Source: Ruminococcus sp. HUN007
GTDB lineage: Bacteria > Bacillota > Clostridia > Oscillospirales > Ruminococcaceae
Direction of reading: 5' to 3'
Length of the DNA stretch: 64,000 nt
Assembly: GCF_000712055.1 (NCBI RefSeq)
Contig: NZ_JOOA01000001.1
Span: forward strand, 186,001 to 250,000
Shown: in pieces, positions 36,157 to 44,491 of the stretch
Layout of the letters: each line of letters starts with the position of its first letter
How positions within the stretch are numbered: the first letter of the stretch is position 1
The notes under the pieces: generated by a model
The model's input: the letters and a program-made list of their open reading frames with translations, nothing else
Databases searched by the model: none
What the model was told of the DNA's origin: nothing
Position numbers and translations under genes: made by a program

Positions 36157-36567
36157 TCACAGTTCACCCACTGTGTCAATGGTTATGCTGTCGAGTGCTT
36201 CAATGTGTTTGCGCTGAATGGTTCGGCGATCGTAGTTCAGTTTGTCAGCGATCTCGCAGGTCTTCATGTAGCCTAAGTATTTCATATTCAGAATGCTTTC
36301 GGCTTCAGGATTATGTACGGCTTTTATTGCCGCTCTGATCTCTTCACGGATGAGCTGGAGACCGTCAAGGCTTCTTCTCAGTTCCTGCTCCCGCTTTTCA
36401 AGTTCTTCCGTGAAGCTTGCAAGTTCCTGAAGGTTCGTGCATTTCTCCTTGTACTTCGTGACAAGTGCTGTATCCTCTATCTGAACCGCTTCAAGGGCTT
36501 TTATCTTCTGATCAGCATAGAACGCACGGTTAAGCCATTCCTTCTTTCTTTCCTGTTCAGGTGTCAT
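36157..36567 (-). CDS. Phage sigma-like/ArpU-type regulator (DUF1492-like)
   Basis: 136 residues: long N-terminal coiled coil (about 10-80), then AIKAVHNPEAESILNMKYLG and MKTCEIADKLNYDRRTIQRK, a sigma-70 region 4-like helix-turn-helix. Proteins of this type end the early operon of many Firmicute phages and turn on late genes. It is the last gene of the early minus-strand operon, ahead of the late operon. Confidence 0.75.
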   Translation of the reverse strand: MTPEQERKKEWLNRAFYADQKIKALEAVQIEDTALVTKYKEKCTNLQELASFTEELEKREQELRRSLDGLQLIREEIRAAIKAVHNPEAESILNMKYLGYMKTCEIADKLNYDRRTIQRKHIEALDSITIDTVGEL

Positions 36568-36808
36568 CCTCTTCTCCTTCCCTATATCTGCTTTCTTCTA
36601 TTTCCTTCTCCGCCAGTATCCACGGGACTGATTTCAGGCCGTAGATCATACGGATGTACAGGAGCCGCTCGGCGGCAATTGGCTCCATGAGGTGAAGCTT
36701 CAGGAGTTCAAGGCTTAACAGGTATCTGCTTTCGAAATCCTGTGCCTCGTATGCTCTTTTCTTTGCTTCTTCTACCCTCTGCTTTTGTTTTTCCAATTCC
36801 TTTATCAT
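36557..36808 (-). CDS. Small helical phage protein, unknown
   Basis: 83 residues from ATG 36808 (GGGGGT upstream), coiled coil first (KELEKQKQRVEEAKKRAYEA). Overlaps the next gene by 11 nt. Not recognised. Confidence 0.55.
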   Translation of the reverse strand: MIKELEKQKQRVEEAKKRAYEAQDFESRYLLSLELLKLHLMEPIAAERLLYIRMIYGLKSVPWILAEKEIEESRYREGEEDDT

Positions 36809-36887
36809 ATTCAAACCCCCTGCAGGGATATTCCCTGCTTCGTTCGAGACAGCCGGGATATTTCCGGCAATCGTTGCACGTCATGCC

Positions 36888-37124
36888 TTAATCTTCATCC
36901 CATTCGTTCGGTGTGCCGTACATACCACAGTCAAGAGCACAGTAATCCTTGTACTTGAAGATACAAGGCTCATAGTTTTCCGGCGGCGGTTCGAGCGGCT
37001 TTCCTTCCGGCATATCCCGGCAGCCTTCACAAACCTCATCGCCGTAATCTTTCATCGTATGATGCTCCCTGCAGTATTGCTTCAATGTGAATATCGCTTC
37101 ACGGGCTTCGTCTTCACTGATCAA
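36888..37124 (-). CDS. Small Cys-rich phage protein
   Basis: About 78 residues from TTG 37124, favoured by AGAGGAGGG just upstream; ATG 37169 would add 15 residues within the preceding gene. Cysteines: YCREHH, VCEGCRDMP, PCIFKYKDYCALDCG, perhaps a zinc site. Not recognised. Confidence 0.55.
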   Translation of the reverse strand: MISEDEAREAIFTLKQYCREHHTMKDYGDEVCEGCRDMPEGKPLEPPPENYEPCIFKYKDYCALDCGMYGTPNEWDED

Positions 37125-38049
37125 TTGTTCGTTCCCTCCTCTGACTTTTGAAGAACTTTTCTTTTTCATCTTCCGTCATTTTGCTAAAATCAAGATTGAT
37201 CAGACAGCCATTTTTCAGACCGAAGTCTGAATGATCCACATAAACCATCTGGTTTATTATGAACGCTTCGCATTTCTGAACCTTTGTTCTCAGCTCCTCG
37301 TTCTCCCTGTATGCAAGTTTCAGATTTCTGCTTTCTGATTCATTATCAGCTTTTTCAATTGCGAGCTGACTTTCAAGCTGCTTATTCATGAGCATTGCAT
37401 CATTGTAATTCTTAAGCATTTCGTCATATGCACATTTCGACTGGCTGAGATCTGCTTTCAGCTGACAGTTCTCGTCCATGAGTTTTTTCATGTCGTAAGT
37501 GTTCTCTTCGTCCACTCGTGTGGATTCAAGGGTTGTTTCAGAACGTTCAAGGAGTTCCTGCACTCTGATCTTGAGTTTTCTGTTTTCAGCTTCAAGACGG
37601 CACTTTTCATGACTGAGCCGCTCGATTTCATCATCAAGGTTCTTTTTCTGATCTTCAAGATACTGGTTCGTGCTGATGAGCTCAGTCATCTTTTCTTCCT
37701 GTTCCTTAAGCACTTTTTCCAGATGTGCTATATAATCCTCCGGTTTATAGTTTTCTTCATCCACTCGAGTGGACGGAGCGGGTTCTGACTGCTCAGGTTC
37801 GGTGCTTTCCAGTGCGTCGGCGTCTTCATCTTCCGGTGAACCGTTTTCTTTCCACTTTTCGTATTTCTTCATTCCTGCGTTATAGGTTGCCTTGTTGGCT
37901 CTTTTGAGTTCCTCAAACTTATAGCCGCTCTTGAAGAGTTCGCAGATGATATCTGAATCATATACTCCAAGAGATTTGGCTTTTTCCTTGATGTACTTCA
38001 CTTTATTTGTGGCTTTCGTGTACTCCTCAAAGATTATTTTGTGATCCAT
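37114..38049 (-). CDS. Coiled-coil phage protein with two STRVD linkers
   Basis: 311 residues from ATG 38049 (GGAGG nine bases upstream). N-terminal helical domain resembling an HTH (SLGVYDSDIICELFKSGYKF), then a long coiled coil (about 105-270). Two linkers, PAPSTRVDEEN and LESTRVDEEN, are each encoded by a TCCAC-N4-GTGGA palindrome (37760 and 37511), one being perfect over 14 bp. Function unknown. Confidence 0.6.
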   Translation of the reverse strand: MDHKIIFEEYTKATNKVKYIKEKAKSLGVYDSDIICELFKSGYKFEELKRANKATYNAGMKKYEKWKENGSPEDEDADALESTEPEQSEPAPSTRVDEENYKPEDYIAHLEKVLKEQEEKMTELISTNQYLEDQKKNLDDEIERLSHEKCRLEAENRKLKIRVQELLERSETTLESTRVDEENTYDMKKLMDENCQLKADLSQSKCAYDEMLKNYNDAMLMNKQLESQLAIEKADNESESRNLKLAYRENEELRTKVQKCEAFIINQMVYVDHSDFGLKNGCLINLDFSKMTEDEKEKFFKSQRRERTIDQ

Positions 38050-38395
38050 TGGTTTCATCCTCCATATCTTTTTCATGTGTTTTATAGCCGCTCAGTGTAT
38101 AGAAGAACCGGCGGCAGAGCGGACAGCCGTAATCTTTCAGCTGTGGTGTAAGGGTTGACAGTTTCCGCTCCTTTGTCATTGCTGATTCCCAGGTTCTCAT
38201 ACTGAGCAGATTTACTTCAAGTTGTTTTGCTATGCGGACCTTTTCAAGTCGTGCCTGTTCGATATCCATCTTGTCGGCTATGTACTGTGTATGGAGCAGA
38301 CGCAGGCTCAGGAAGGCGAGCTGTTCCGCTCCGTTCAGTTCCTCCGGCATCGGCTGACCTGTGCCGGCGAGTTTATTGATCTGTTCAAATGTCAT
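38027..38395 (-). CDS. Phage protein with C2H2-like zinc finger
   Basis: 122 residues. Helical first two thirds; then CPLCRRFFYTLSGYKTHEKD, a CxxC-x12-H finger-like site with a second His/Asp uncertain. ATG overlaps the stop of the preceding gene. Unknown function. Confidence 0.55.
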   Translation of the reverse strand: MTFEQINKLAGTGQPMPEELNGAEQLAFLSLRLLHTQYIADKMDIEQARLEKVRIAKQLEVNLLSMRTWESAMTKERKLSTLTPQLKDYGCPLCRRFFYTLSGYKTHEKDMEDETNGSQNNL

Positions 38396-38601
38396 TTGCG
38401 TATACCGTGGTCTTTGATATTCTCATGTTTGCTTTCATTCTTTTTCATCCTCTCTTTCATCATCTCATTTACTTCCTTTATCTCATCAACTTCAAGGACT
38501 GCCCTCGGAAACACACCCTGAAGAGCGCCTTCAAGAACAGCGTCATCCACGAAGCTGTAAAGGTCTGTGTTCTTAAACTTTACTTTGAATATTTTCGGCA
38601 T
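38392..38601 (-). CDS. Small phage protein, unknown
   Basis: 69 residues from ATG 38601, behind AGGAGGTGG. PKIFKVKFKNTDLYSFVDDA start, charged helical end. Not recognised. Confidence 0.55.
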   Translation of the reverse strand: MPKIFKVKFKNTDLYSFVDDAVLEGALQGVFPRAVLEVDEIKEVNEMMKERMKKNESKHENIKDHGIRK

Positions 38602-38995
38602 TGCTCCACCTCCTGAATGCATCAAGGTTGTTCTTAACCTGAATAGCTTCCGCCATGCACGGCTTGCTTTTATCCGCTCTTCTGGTCTTCCTGTACACAT
38701 CCTCAAATGAACTGTCTACTGTATACATTTCATCTACGTCAATTCCTGAAGCTTCAAGTTCTTCTCTGATCTTCTCCTTGAATATGCCGTCTTTTTCATG
38801 AACGTCATACTCAGCCTTGACTTTATCAAAGAACTCCATGAAGGCTTTCATTCTTTTCGGTCCAAGTCCGAAGAAGTGCTTAGCAGCTATCAGCATAACA
38901 GCGTTCCCGTCTATTATACTTTCAAGAGTCAGTTTCCATACTGCTTCATTGACACGTTCGATATCCTTCTTTGATGCTACCGTTCTTGCTTTCAT
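38573..38995 (-). CDS. Phage protein, unknown function
   Basis: 140 residues from ATG 38995 (AAGGAGTG upstream). KHFFGLGPKRMKAFMEFFDK recalls the short helical replication-region proteins of Firmicute phages. Overlaps the next gene by 29 nt. Confidence 0.55.
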   Translation of the reverse strand: MKARTVASKKDIERVNEAVWKLTLESIIDGNAVMLIAAKHFFGLGPKRMKAFMEFFDKVKAEYDVHEKDGIFKEKIREELEASGIDVDEMYTVDSSFEDVYRKTRRADKSKPCMAEAIQVKNNLDAFRRWSNAENIQSKV

Positions 38996-39000
38996 TCTTT

Positions 39001-39744
39001 TCACTCCTTCTTTCTCATAAATATGCTCAGATAATACTGTCCGTTCACTTCGTTGTAGATCGGCTGACACTCCACAAAGAAGTGATCCGGGTAAAGCTTC
39101 TCGAATATATCTCTGCTCTCCTGATTCTCATACATTTCTCTTGCCTTTTTGCGTGAGATTCTGCTGTCGTTTGTTCTTTCGACAGGCTGAACGAGATTTC
39201 GGGAAGCGTGCCATGCTTTTTCATATGCTTCTATTTCTCCGTTGGTGATGTTCTTCGTCAGATAATTCGCAAGAGCTTCGAAGCCTTTGTCTCCCGGCTC
39301 AAGCTGTGATGCTCTGATGATACCCAGTCCCCAGATGTCTCTTATCTCACTGAGAAGCAGTCCGCCGTTCAGGATGCAGTGATGGTGTATTCTCCCGCTC
39401 CGCTTTCCCTTCTCTGTTATCACTATGTATTTCAGATCAGGCAGATTTTTCTTTTTGCGGTGTCTTTTCAGTCTCCGGAGGAAGTTTCTCAGACACTTCT
39501 CTGCTTCTTCATCGCTTTTCGGATTTTCAGCATAGGTCAGCTCTATCTTGATGTCGTTTTCGTCAAAGTTCGTGTTTAACAGTCTTGTCAGTTTTTTCTT
39601 TCTGTTGTGATCATTCAGTGCTTTCTGCACCTCTGATGTCTGTTTTACTTTTTTCCTCTTGCCTTTTATCTGTTCATATGCAGGATATACATTTACTTCC
39701 ATGTATTTCCCGCATATATACTTCTTCTCTCTGTACCTGGTCAT
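39001..39744 (-). CDS. HUH-type rolling-circle replication initiator-like protein
   Basis: 247 residues. KKKNLPDLKYIVITEKGKRS then GRIHHHCILNGG carries the His-x-His metal motif (HUH), and the downstream FEALANYLTKN supplies the single Tyr expected to nick DNA, as in Microviridae/plasmid Rep proteins. A basic N-terminus precedes it. The class nicks a hairpin origin; two GC hairpins lie immediately upstream (39804-39849). No helicase domain. Confidence 0.8.
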   Translation of the reverse strand: MTRYREKKYICGKYMEVNVYPAYEQIKGKRKKVKQTSEVQKALNDHNRKKKLTRLLNTNFDENDIKIELTYAENPKSDEEAEKCLRNFLRRLKRHRKKKNLPDLKYIVITEKGKRSGRIHHHCILNGGLLLSEIRDIWGLGIIRASQLEPGDKGFEALANYLTKNITNGEIEAYEKAWHASRNLVQPVERTNDSRISRKKAREMYENQESRDIFEKLYPDHFFVECQPIYNEVNGQYYLSIFMRKKE

Positions 39745-39803
39745 CGCAGCCTCGTTCTCTCTGTGTGTGGTCGTTAAGTTATGATAGAATATCGAGCTCT
39801 AAG

Positions 39804-39853
39804 CCCCTGAACAGGGGATTTTTTTGCAGTCCCGTATTGCAGGGACTGCTTTT
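39804..39853 (+). terminator. Two back-to-back hairpins with plus-strand T-runs
   Basis: CCCCTG-AA-CAGGGG (39804-39817) plus seven T, then GCAGTCCC/GGGACTGC (39826-39849) plus TTTT. Their T-runs face plus-strand transcription although the neighbouring genes are all minus-strand. They may end an antisense RNA, or be the origin for the adjacent HUH Rep. Confidence 0.55.
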
Positions 39854-39855
39854 CT

Positions 39856-40080
39856 TTACTTTTCTTTTTTCTCTTCCGGCATTCCGGTCCAGATGTTTAT
39901 TCCGGTACCGTCAAGCCGCCGGCGGACGTCAGTTCTGAGACTGTGGTCAATCTCATTCATGAAGATGTTCAGAAGCTCGAACACGTTCGTTCCGTGCCAT
40001 GTCTTGTTCCTGTTTGAGACACTTCCGGCAAGGATGCCCGGATCATAGTTAAGTTCGATATTCCCTATCTTGTAATACAT
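39856..40080 (-). CDS. Small phage protein, unknown
   Basis: 74 residues; IGNIELNYDPGILAGSVSNR start, start codon overlapping the upstream stop. Not recognised. Confidence 0.5.
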   Translation of the reverse strand: MYYKIGNIELNYDPGILAGSVSNRNKTWHGTNVFELLNIFMNEIDHSLRTDVRRRLDGTGINIWTGMPEEKKEK

Positions 40081-41090
40081 CAGAATGCATCGCCTTCAAG
40101 CTTCTGTGAAATGCTTCCGAATACCGCTCTTAGCTTTTCCATCCACATTTCAGAGTTTTCTGAGAGCTGTGCAAGCTCCAGTGCTTCGTTCGAGGCGTTG
40201 ATGATGTAGGTGAGAAGTTCTTTCATGCGTGCCTTTTCTTCTTCGGCTGCATCCACCTGTGTGGATTCCTCTGCTTCTGCCGGTGTAGATCCGGCAAGGT
40301 TTTCGAGCTTCTTTTCATATCCGGCTTTTATATTTTCGGTTTCCTGCTCTTTTGCCTTAAGCTGTTCCTTCAGTTCTTCTATCTGACTGGTCCAGTCCTG
40401 CCGCTCAGCACGGATTATCTCCTCTGATCTTTCAGCAGCAAGTTCTTCGGCTTTCTGCATGATCTCTTCCTCTGTAGGTTCGACCACAGCAACGTCCTGA
40501 GGCTTGCTTTCAAGCTCCTTGATCTTCTTTTCAAGCTTTTCATTCTTTCGTGTTGCGTCTGACAGCTGGTTCAAGTGCTCGATTTCAGCATCCTTGAACT
40601 GATTTTCGAGCCTCTTAATCTTCTCACGGAGTTTATCTTCTTCTGTTTTCGCCTTTTCTGATTTCTCCTGCAGTTCAAAGAACTGGAGCTGTTCGCCTTC
40701 ACGTTCCTTTTTCAGCTGTTCTATCTGTGCTTTCAGTTCTGTTACGGAAAGCTCCTCGGGCGTTCCTTCGATGTTCTCACGGTCTTCCTCTGATATCTGG
40801 GAGATCATGTAGAGCTTCTGTATTCCCGCTCCCTGATTGTCAAGGATGTACTTTTCGTCGAGGTTCTGATAGACGCTGAGATACTTTGCAGCCTGTGAAC
40901 GCTTAAGCTGGTACTTCTGCTCACAGTAGTCCTCGAAGGTGCTGTATCCGAGTTCCTCGTAGAGCTTGCGTTCCTTCATCTGCGTCATGCATCTGCCGAT
41001 GTTGTATACAGCTGTTCCGAGGTTGTTAGCCCACATCTGTATTTCGTTATCTATCCGGATGGCTTCATCTTTCAGCGTTAATTCGTTCAT
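40080..41090 (-). CDS. Long coiled-coil phage protein (DUF3102/KfrA-like)
   Basis: 336 residues after AGGAAGGAA. First ~95 residues are helical with NIGRCMTQMKERKLYEELGY and FEDYCEQKYQLKRSQAAKYL, as in DUF3102-type phage/plasmid proteins. Residues about 115-275 form a coiled coil. A linker AEESTQVDAAEE comes from a TCCAC-N4-GTGGA palindrome at 40252. Likely DNA-associated; partner unknown. Confidence 0.65.
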   Translation of the reverse strand: MNELTLKDEAIRIDNEIQMWANNLGTAVYNIGRCMTQMKERKLYEELGYSTFEDYCEQKYQLKRSQAAKYLSVYQNLDEKYILDNQGAGIQKLYMISQISEEDRENIEGTPEELSVTELKAQIEQLKKEREGEQLQFFELQEKSEKAKTEEDKLREKIKRLENQFKDAEIEHLNQLSDATRKNEKLEKKIKELESKPQDVAVVEPTEEEIMQKAEELAAERSEEIIRAERQDWTSQIEELKEQLKAKEQETENIKAGYEKKLENLAGSTPAEAEESTQVDAAEEEKARMKELLTYIINASNEALELAQLSENSEMWMEKLRAVFGSISQKLEGDAF

Positions 41091-41111
41091 TTTTACTTAT
41101 TCCTTCCTGTA

Positions 41112-42818
41112 TTATGCTGTTTTCTTTGCTTTTTCAGCTTTTTTCTTATTTTCTGCCCTCTCAGGCTCGATCTTGAAGAAGTACAGAGCGTCAAGATAGC
41201 ACTGATACTGTCTCTCGAATTCCTTTATACTTTCCGGCTTCGGGCTTTCACGGTCGTTCTTGTAGCCTCTGCACTGTACTATGTGACCGTCGGTGTTTAC
41301 TTCCATTGTGTAGTACGGTGTCTGTTCGTCTCCGATCTTCCTTATAAAGAGGATATTAAGCTTTCCGTCTGCGTGTCTGTCGGCATATCCGGCTACACAG
41401 TGAACGAGCGCTTTACCCTCGTTTACGATATCCCTGATGCAGGTAGGAAGAACGATCGTAAGGCCGAGGTCGTCAGCTGTAAACAGTAATACCTGACGCG
41501 CACGGTTAAGCAGGCGGAGCTTTCTGTCCTTAGTCCTGTTACGCTTTGCCGCCTCTTCTTCCCTGAGTGCTTCTATGACTCTCGAACAGCGGTCATGTGC
41601 AGCAGTAAGGTCTGACGGTTTCCAGATGACCGGATCTTCAAGATCATATTTTAACCGTCTGCACTGGTCGATATAATCACACCAGTCGTACATTGTGGCT
41701 TTGTTCTTCTTCAGATACCGGAGGATTGACCTGCAGGTTTCCTTCCGGTTCATTATGAGTTCATCCCGAATGAAATAATAACGGCTATATCCGATACCGA
41801 GACTGCTTTTCGCCATTTCAGCTACTTCTGCTGCTGTTGATCTGCTGTCACGCCGGCGGAGCTCCTTGTAATGTGCTATCTCTACCGTGTCCCACCCGCT
41901 CAGAAGTTCCATTTCCTCTGCAGTCATGCCAAGGACCTTCTTGACGTTGTTTGACTTCCAGTTCAGCTTAATGCCACACATAGACTTATCAAATTTATCG
42001 ACCACGAGGCTGGAGAAGCCTGTCTTGAGCAGATATTCGATCTGAGGATGTATACAGTATTCACCGAGCACAGTGATAATGTTCGCGTTAAGAAAAGACT
42101 GATGTTTTGAAGGAACGTCGAAGCTGTTTATTGCTTCTTCGAGATACCGGAACTTCGTTTCACCGATAACGTCATCACCTATAGGTGTATAGCTGTTATC
42201 CGCTCCGCTGTAAGGTGTCATAATGAATATCGGTTCTTTGCACTCAGCTGCTTTTTTCCACACACCGACATAGTGTCCGTCCTGTTTTTCGACCTTCGGA
42301 AGAAATCGCATCGGAGGTTCACCGAGGCAGAAATAATAACGACATACTTCATATGCGTCATAATCAAAGATATGATCACATATCTCACCAAAGAGACTGC
42401 CGCTCGAAGGTTCATAGAATTGTCTGCGGAGATAGAAGCAGCGAATCACGATTTCTGTATCAGATACCGCTCTGAATACGGAAAAGTTTCTTTTGTCGTA
42501 GTATTTCTTTCGCCCTCTGCCGTCTGCAAGGTATGTAATGCCCCGCTCACACAGCGGACAGGTATCACGTTCACCGTGAACCGCTCTCTTTGTGCTGAAC
42601 CTCTTTGAACCGTATGACGTCAGCCTGGTACTGCTTGTATGCGCGTTGAACCACTGCTCACAGTGCGTACAGAAAACAACCTGGTGATCGTCTTCTCTGT
42701 GATAAAGTCCGTAGTGCGGGAAATACTCCCGCTGCATCTCGTCCCACTCTTCAGTGTCAACTTCCGTGCTCTCAATGAGCCGGAGTGCGTACTGCTCCTT
42801 GTCAGTCATTTCCCGCAT
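41112..42818 (-). CDS. PcfJ-like protein
   Basis: 568 residues from ATG 42818, 5 nt after GAGGTGA. N-terminal zinc-like cysteines (FCTHCEQWF, DTCPLCERG), a large middle domain, and the PcfJ signature IRDIVNEGKALVHCVAGYAD with NILFIRKIGDEQTPYYTMEV. PcfJ is known from conjugative plasmids such as pCF10 and occurs in Firmicute phages; its biochemical role is not established. PcfK precedes it. Confidence 0.85.
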   Translation of the reverse strand: MREMTDKEQYALRLIESTEVDTEEWDEMQREYFPHYGLYHREDDHQVVFCTHCEQWFNAHTSSTRLTSYGSKRFSTKRAVHGERDTCPLCERGITYLADGRGRKKYYDKRNFSVFRAVSDTEIVIRCFYLRRQFYEPSSGSLFGEICDHIFDYDAYEVCRYYFCLGEPPMRFLPKVEKQDGHYVGVWKKAAECKEPIFIMTPYSGADNSYTPIGDDVIGETKFRYLEEAINSFDVPSKHQSFLNANIITVLGEYCIHPQIEYLLKTGFSSLVVDKFDKSMCGIKLNWKSNNVKKVLGMTAEEMELLSGWDTVEIAHYKELRRRDSRSTAAEVAEMAKSSLGIGYSRYYFIRDELIMNRKETCRSILRYLKKNKATMYDWCDYIDQCRRLKYDLEDPVIWKPSDLTAAHDRCSRVIEALREEEAAKRNRTKDRKLRLLNRARQVLLFTADDLGLTIVLPTCIRDIVNEGKALVHCVAGYADRHADGKLNILFIRKIGDEQTPYYTMEVNTDGHIVQCRGYKNDRESPKPESIKEFERQYQCYLDALYFFKIEPERAENKKKAEKAKKTA

Positions 42819-42831
42819 GATTGTCACCTCG

Positions 42832-43248
42832 TCAGAAGTCCAGTAAGTCATCGAGGTTGAGTGTGAGCTTCTTTGAAGCTGATGCGGACGGCTTCGGTGC
42901 AGATACCGGCGGCGGCGGTATCACTTCCGGCTTTTTGTACGGCTTTTTCTCTTTGGCTTCTACCGTTCCACTCAGGTGGATGTCCATGTTATAGCTGATA
43001 GTCGCACCGGGAAAATAGAACTGTACTGCCTTTCTGAATACTGTGAAGTCAGAACATACAGGGTTAGAGGCATTGAAACCTCTTGCTATTTCTTTTATAC
43101 AGTCATCAAAGCTCTTGCCGCTCTGTTCAATTGCCTGTTCGAATTCAGGCTCCTGTTCACAGAAGGTCAGGAGTGCATCTGCGGTCGGTTTTGCTATAAG
43201 TTTACCTACTTGGTTATTTCCGTTATACTGAAAATATGCTTTTTCCAT
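42832..43248 (-). CDS. PcfK-like protein
   Basis: 138 residues. DALLTFCEQEPEFEQAIEQS and FDDCIKEIARGFNASNPVCS match PcfK. A proline-rich linker separates a C-terminal LTLNLDDLLDF acidic tail like those of single-strand-binding or sliding-clamp partners. A TCCAC-N4-GTGGA palindrome (42967) is in the linker. Paired with PcfJ. Confidence 0.8.
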   Translation of the reverse strand: MEKAYFQYNGNNQVGKLIAKPTADALLTFCEQEPEFEQAIEQSGKSFDDCIKEIARGFNASNPVCSDFTVFRKAVQFYFPGATISYNMDIHLSGTVEAKEKKPYKKPEVIPPPPVSAPKPSASASKKLTLNLDDLLDF

Positions 43249-43277
43249 AAAATTTTCTTCCCTTCATAAAAATACTG

Positions 43278-43306
43278 TTGACTTTTCGGGGACAATCGTT
43301 TATAAT
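43278..43306 (+). promoter_or_regulatory. Promoter of putative small RNA 1
   Basis: TTGACT (43278-43283), 17-bp spacer, TATAAT (43301-43306), on the strand opposite to the flanking genes. Confidence 0.65.
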
Positions 43307-43312
43307 GTGATT

Positions 43313-43387
43313 AATGGATTGTCGCAACCAGTCCAACAAGGTTAAGTTATGAAAAAGCTCACTGTTTCTCTGCGGTGAGCTTTTTTT
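43313..43387 (+). ncRNA. Putative small RNA 1 (about 75 nt)
   Basis: Begins about 7 nt after the TATAAT box and ends at a terminator: AAAAGCTCAC (43353-43362) / GTGAGCTTTT (43375-43384) and a T7 run. No open frame longer than a few codons with a ribosome site. It shares GTCGCAA and its promoter pattern with the next RNA. The 43249-43547 intergenic stretch is filled by these two units. Confidence 0.55.
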
Positions 43388-43439
43388 CTGCCCTTTTATG
43401 AACTGTCCGGACTTTTCCGGTACTTTACCGGACTTTTGG

Positions 43440-43468
43440 TTGACTTTCTTAAAAGTTGTTGCTATAAT
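43440..43468 (+). promoter_or_regulatory. Promoter of putative small RNA 2
   Basis: TTGACT (43440-43445), 17-bp spacer, TATAAT (43463-43468), followed like the first by GTTAT/GTGAT. Confidence 0.65.
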
Positions 43469-43474
43469 GTTATC

Positions 43475-43548
43475 AGCGTCTTTATTTTATTAAGTTTAAT
43501 CGCAAGAGAACCTGTCGCAATTGTCTGTCTGCGACGGGTTTTCTTTTT
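43475..43548 (+). ncRNA. Putative small RNA 2 (about 74 nt)
   Basis: Starts about 7 nt after TATAAT and ends at hairpin CCTGTCGC (43511-43518) / GCGACGGG (43531-43538) with a following T-rich run that reaches the stop of the convergent VRR-NUC gene. No translatable frame seen. Confidence 0.55.
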
Positions 43549-43916
43549 TATTCCACCCGTGTGGATTTGAGATAATCAAGGAGCACGTTCTTTGCTTCAT
43601 CGAATGAATAACACACCTCGACTTTGTTGCCCTGTTCTACGAGCATCATGTGCCAGTGTATCTGTTTCGGTGTCGGCCGGTTGCCTTTTACCTTCATTTC
43701 GATATACAGACTGTGATATCCGCCTCTTGCTACCGGAAGATGAAGATCCGGCACGCCTGCTTTTACTCCCTGCTGTTTCAGGTGAATCGCTTCTATCCTG
43801 TGACGGCTTCCGCCGTTCGGGATGTGATAGAGGAGTTCCAGTTCCGGGAACTGTGCCTCCATGAAATATGCCCACTCAATGAGCGCTTCCTGCTCTCCTG
43901 CTTCCCTGCTCTTCAT
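43548..43916 (-). CDS. VRR-NUC domain nuclease
   Basis: 122 residues. EAGEQEALIEWAYFMEAQFP, HIPNGGSRHRIEAIHLKQQG, then the catalytic GVKAGVPDLHLPVARGGYHS with LYIEMKVKGNRPT (PD...E-x-K) and QIHWHMML. Standalone VRR-NUC phage nucleases are PD-(D/E)XK enzymes thought to resolve DNA branches. The C-terminus LKSTRVE is encoded by a TCCAC-N4-GTGGA palindrome (43552). Confidence 0.9.
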   Translation of the reverse strand: MKSREAGEQEALIEWAYFMEAQFPELELLYHIPNGGSRHRIEAIHLKQQGVKAGVPDLHLPVARGGYHSLYIEMKVKGNRPTPKQIHWHMMLVEQGNKVEVCYSFDEAKNVLLDYLKSTRVE

Positions 43917-44214
43917 TTACTACTCCGTGCATCTCCCTTCTGAAAGATTCGTAATCGGCTATCCACTGGTTACGGATCTTTTCTTTTCTCGCTCTGATCT
44001 TTTCAAGGCTCAGACGTCTGTCATCATCAATGAGCTTCTGCATGGTGATATATGCAGCTGTCACATAGAGCGGTATGTACATATATCTGATTATCCAGAG
44101 GTATGACACAGCGAACTGTGTTGCTATACAGGTGCAGTCGATAATCATAAGCACCAGTGAAACGGCAATGCAGAATGTACGTATCTTACTGCCTGCTATA
44201 TCCTTCTTATGCAT
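43876..44214 (-). CDS. Small membrane protein, two segments
   Basis: 112 residues after GAGGTGAGG. Two hydrophobic segments (about 12-32, TFCIAVSLVLMIIDCTCIA, and about 38-58), then a basic cytoplasmic tail (SLEKIRARKEKIRNQW). Overlaps VRR-NUC by 41 nt. Unknown. Confidence 0.6.
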   Translation of the reverse strand: MHKKDIAGSKIRTFCIAVSLVLMIIDCTCIATQFAVSYLWIIRYMYIPLYVTAAYITMQKLIDDDRRLSLEKIRARKEKIRNQWIADYESFRREMHGVVNEEQGSRRAGSAH

Positions 44215-44491
44215 CGACCCTCACCTCCGAATACTTCAGCTGCTTCGTGGCAAGCGTCCACGGACTGACTTTGAGTGCTCCGGCAATAAGAACGATCTCG
44301 CTCTGCTTGAACGTTCCCGGCTCATTCATTCTCAGCCTGAATGTGGCTTCTGCTATACCTGTTTTCTTTGAAATGTCCTTGACCGTGATCTTCTTACGGA
44401 ACATTTCATAATTGATGTTCGCAACCAGATTTGTTATATAGTCGTTATCCGACTTATGACTTATCATGTCTGCAAGTTTACTCTTTGGCAT
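44207..44491 (-). CDS. Cro/CI-type HTH protein of the early operon
   Basis: 94 residues from ATG 44491 (AAGGTG nine bases upstream). ITVKDISKKTGIAEATFRLR is a helix-turn-helix with the following SEIVLIAGALKVSPWTL typical of XRE proteins. Second gene of the early operon; likely a regulator. Confidence 0.7.
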   Translation of the reverse strand: MPKSKLADMISHKSDNDYITNLVANINYEMFRKKITVKDISKKTGIAEATFRLRMNEPGTFKQSEIVLIAGALKVSPWTLATKQLKYSEVRVDA

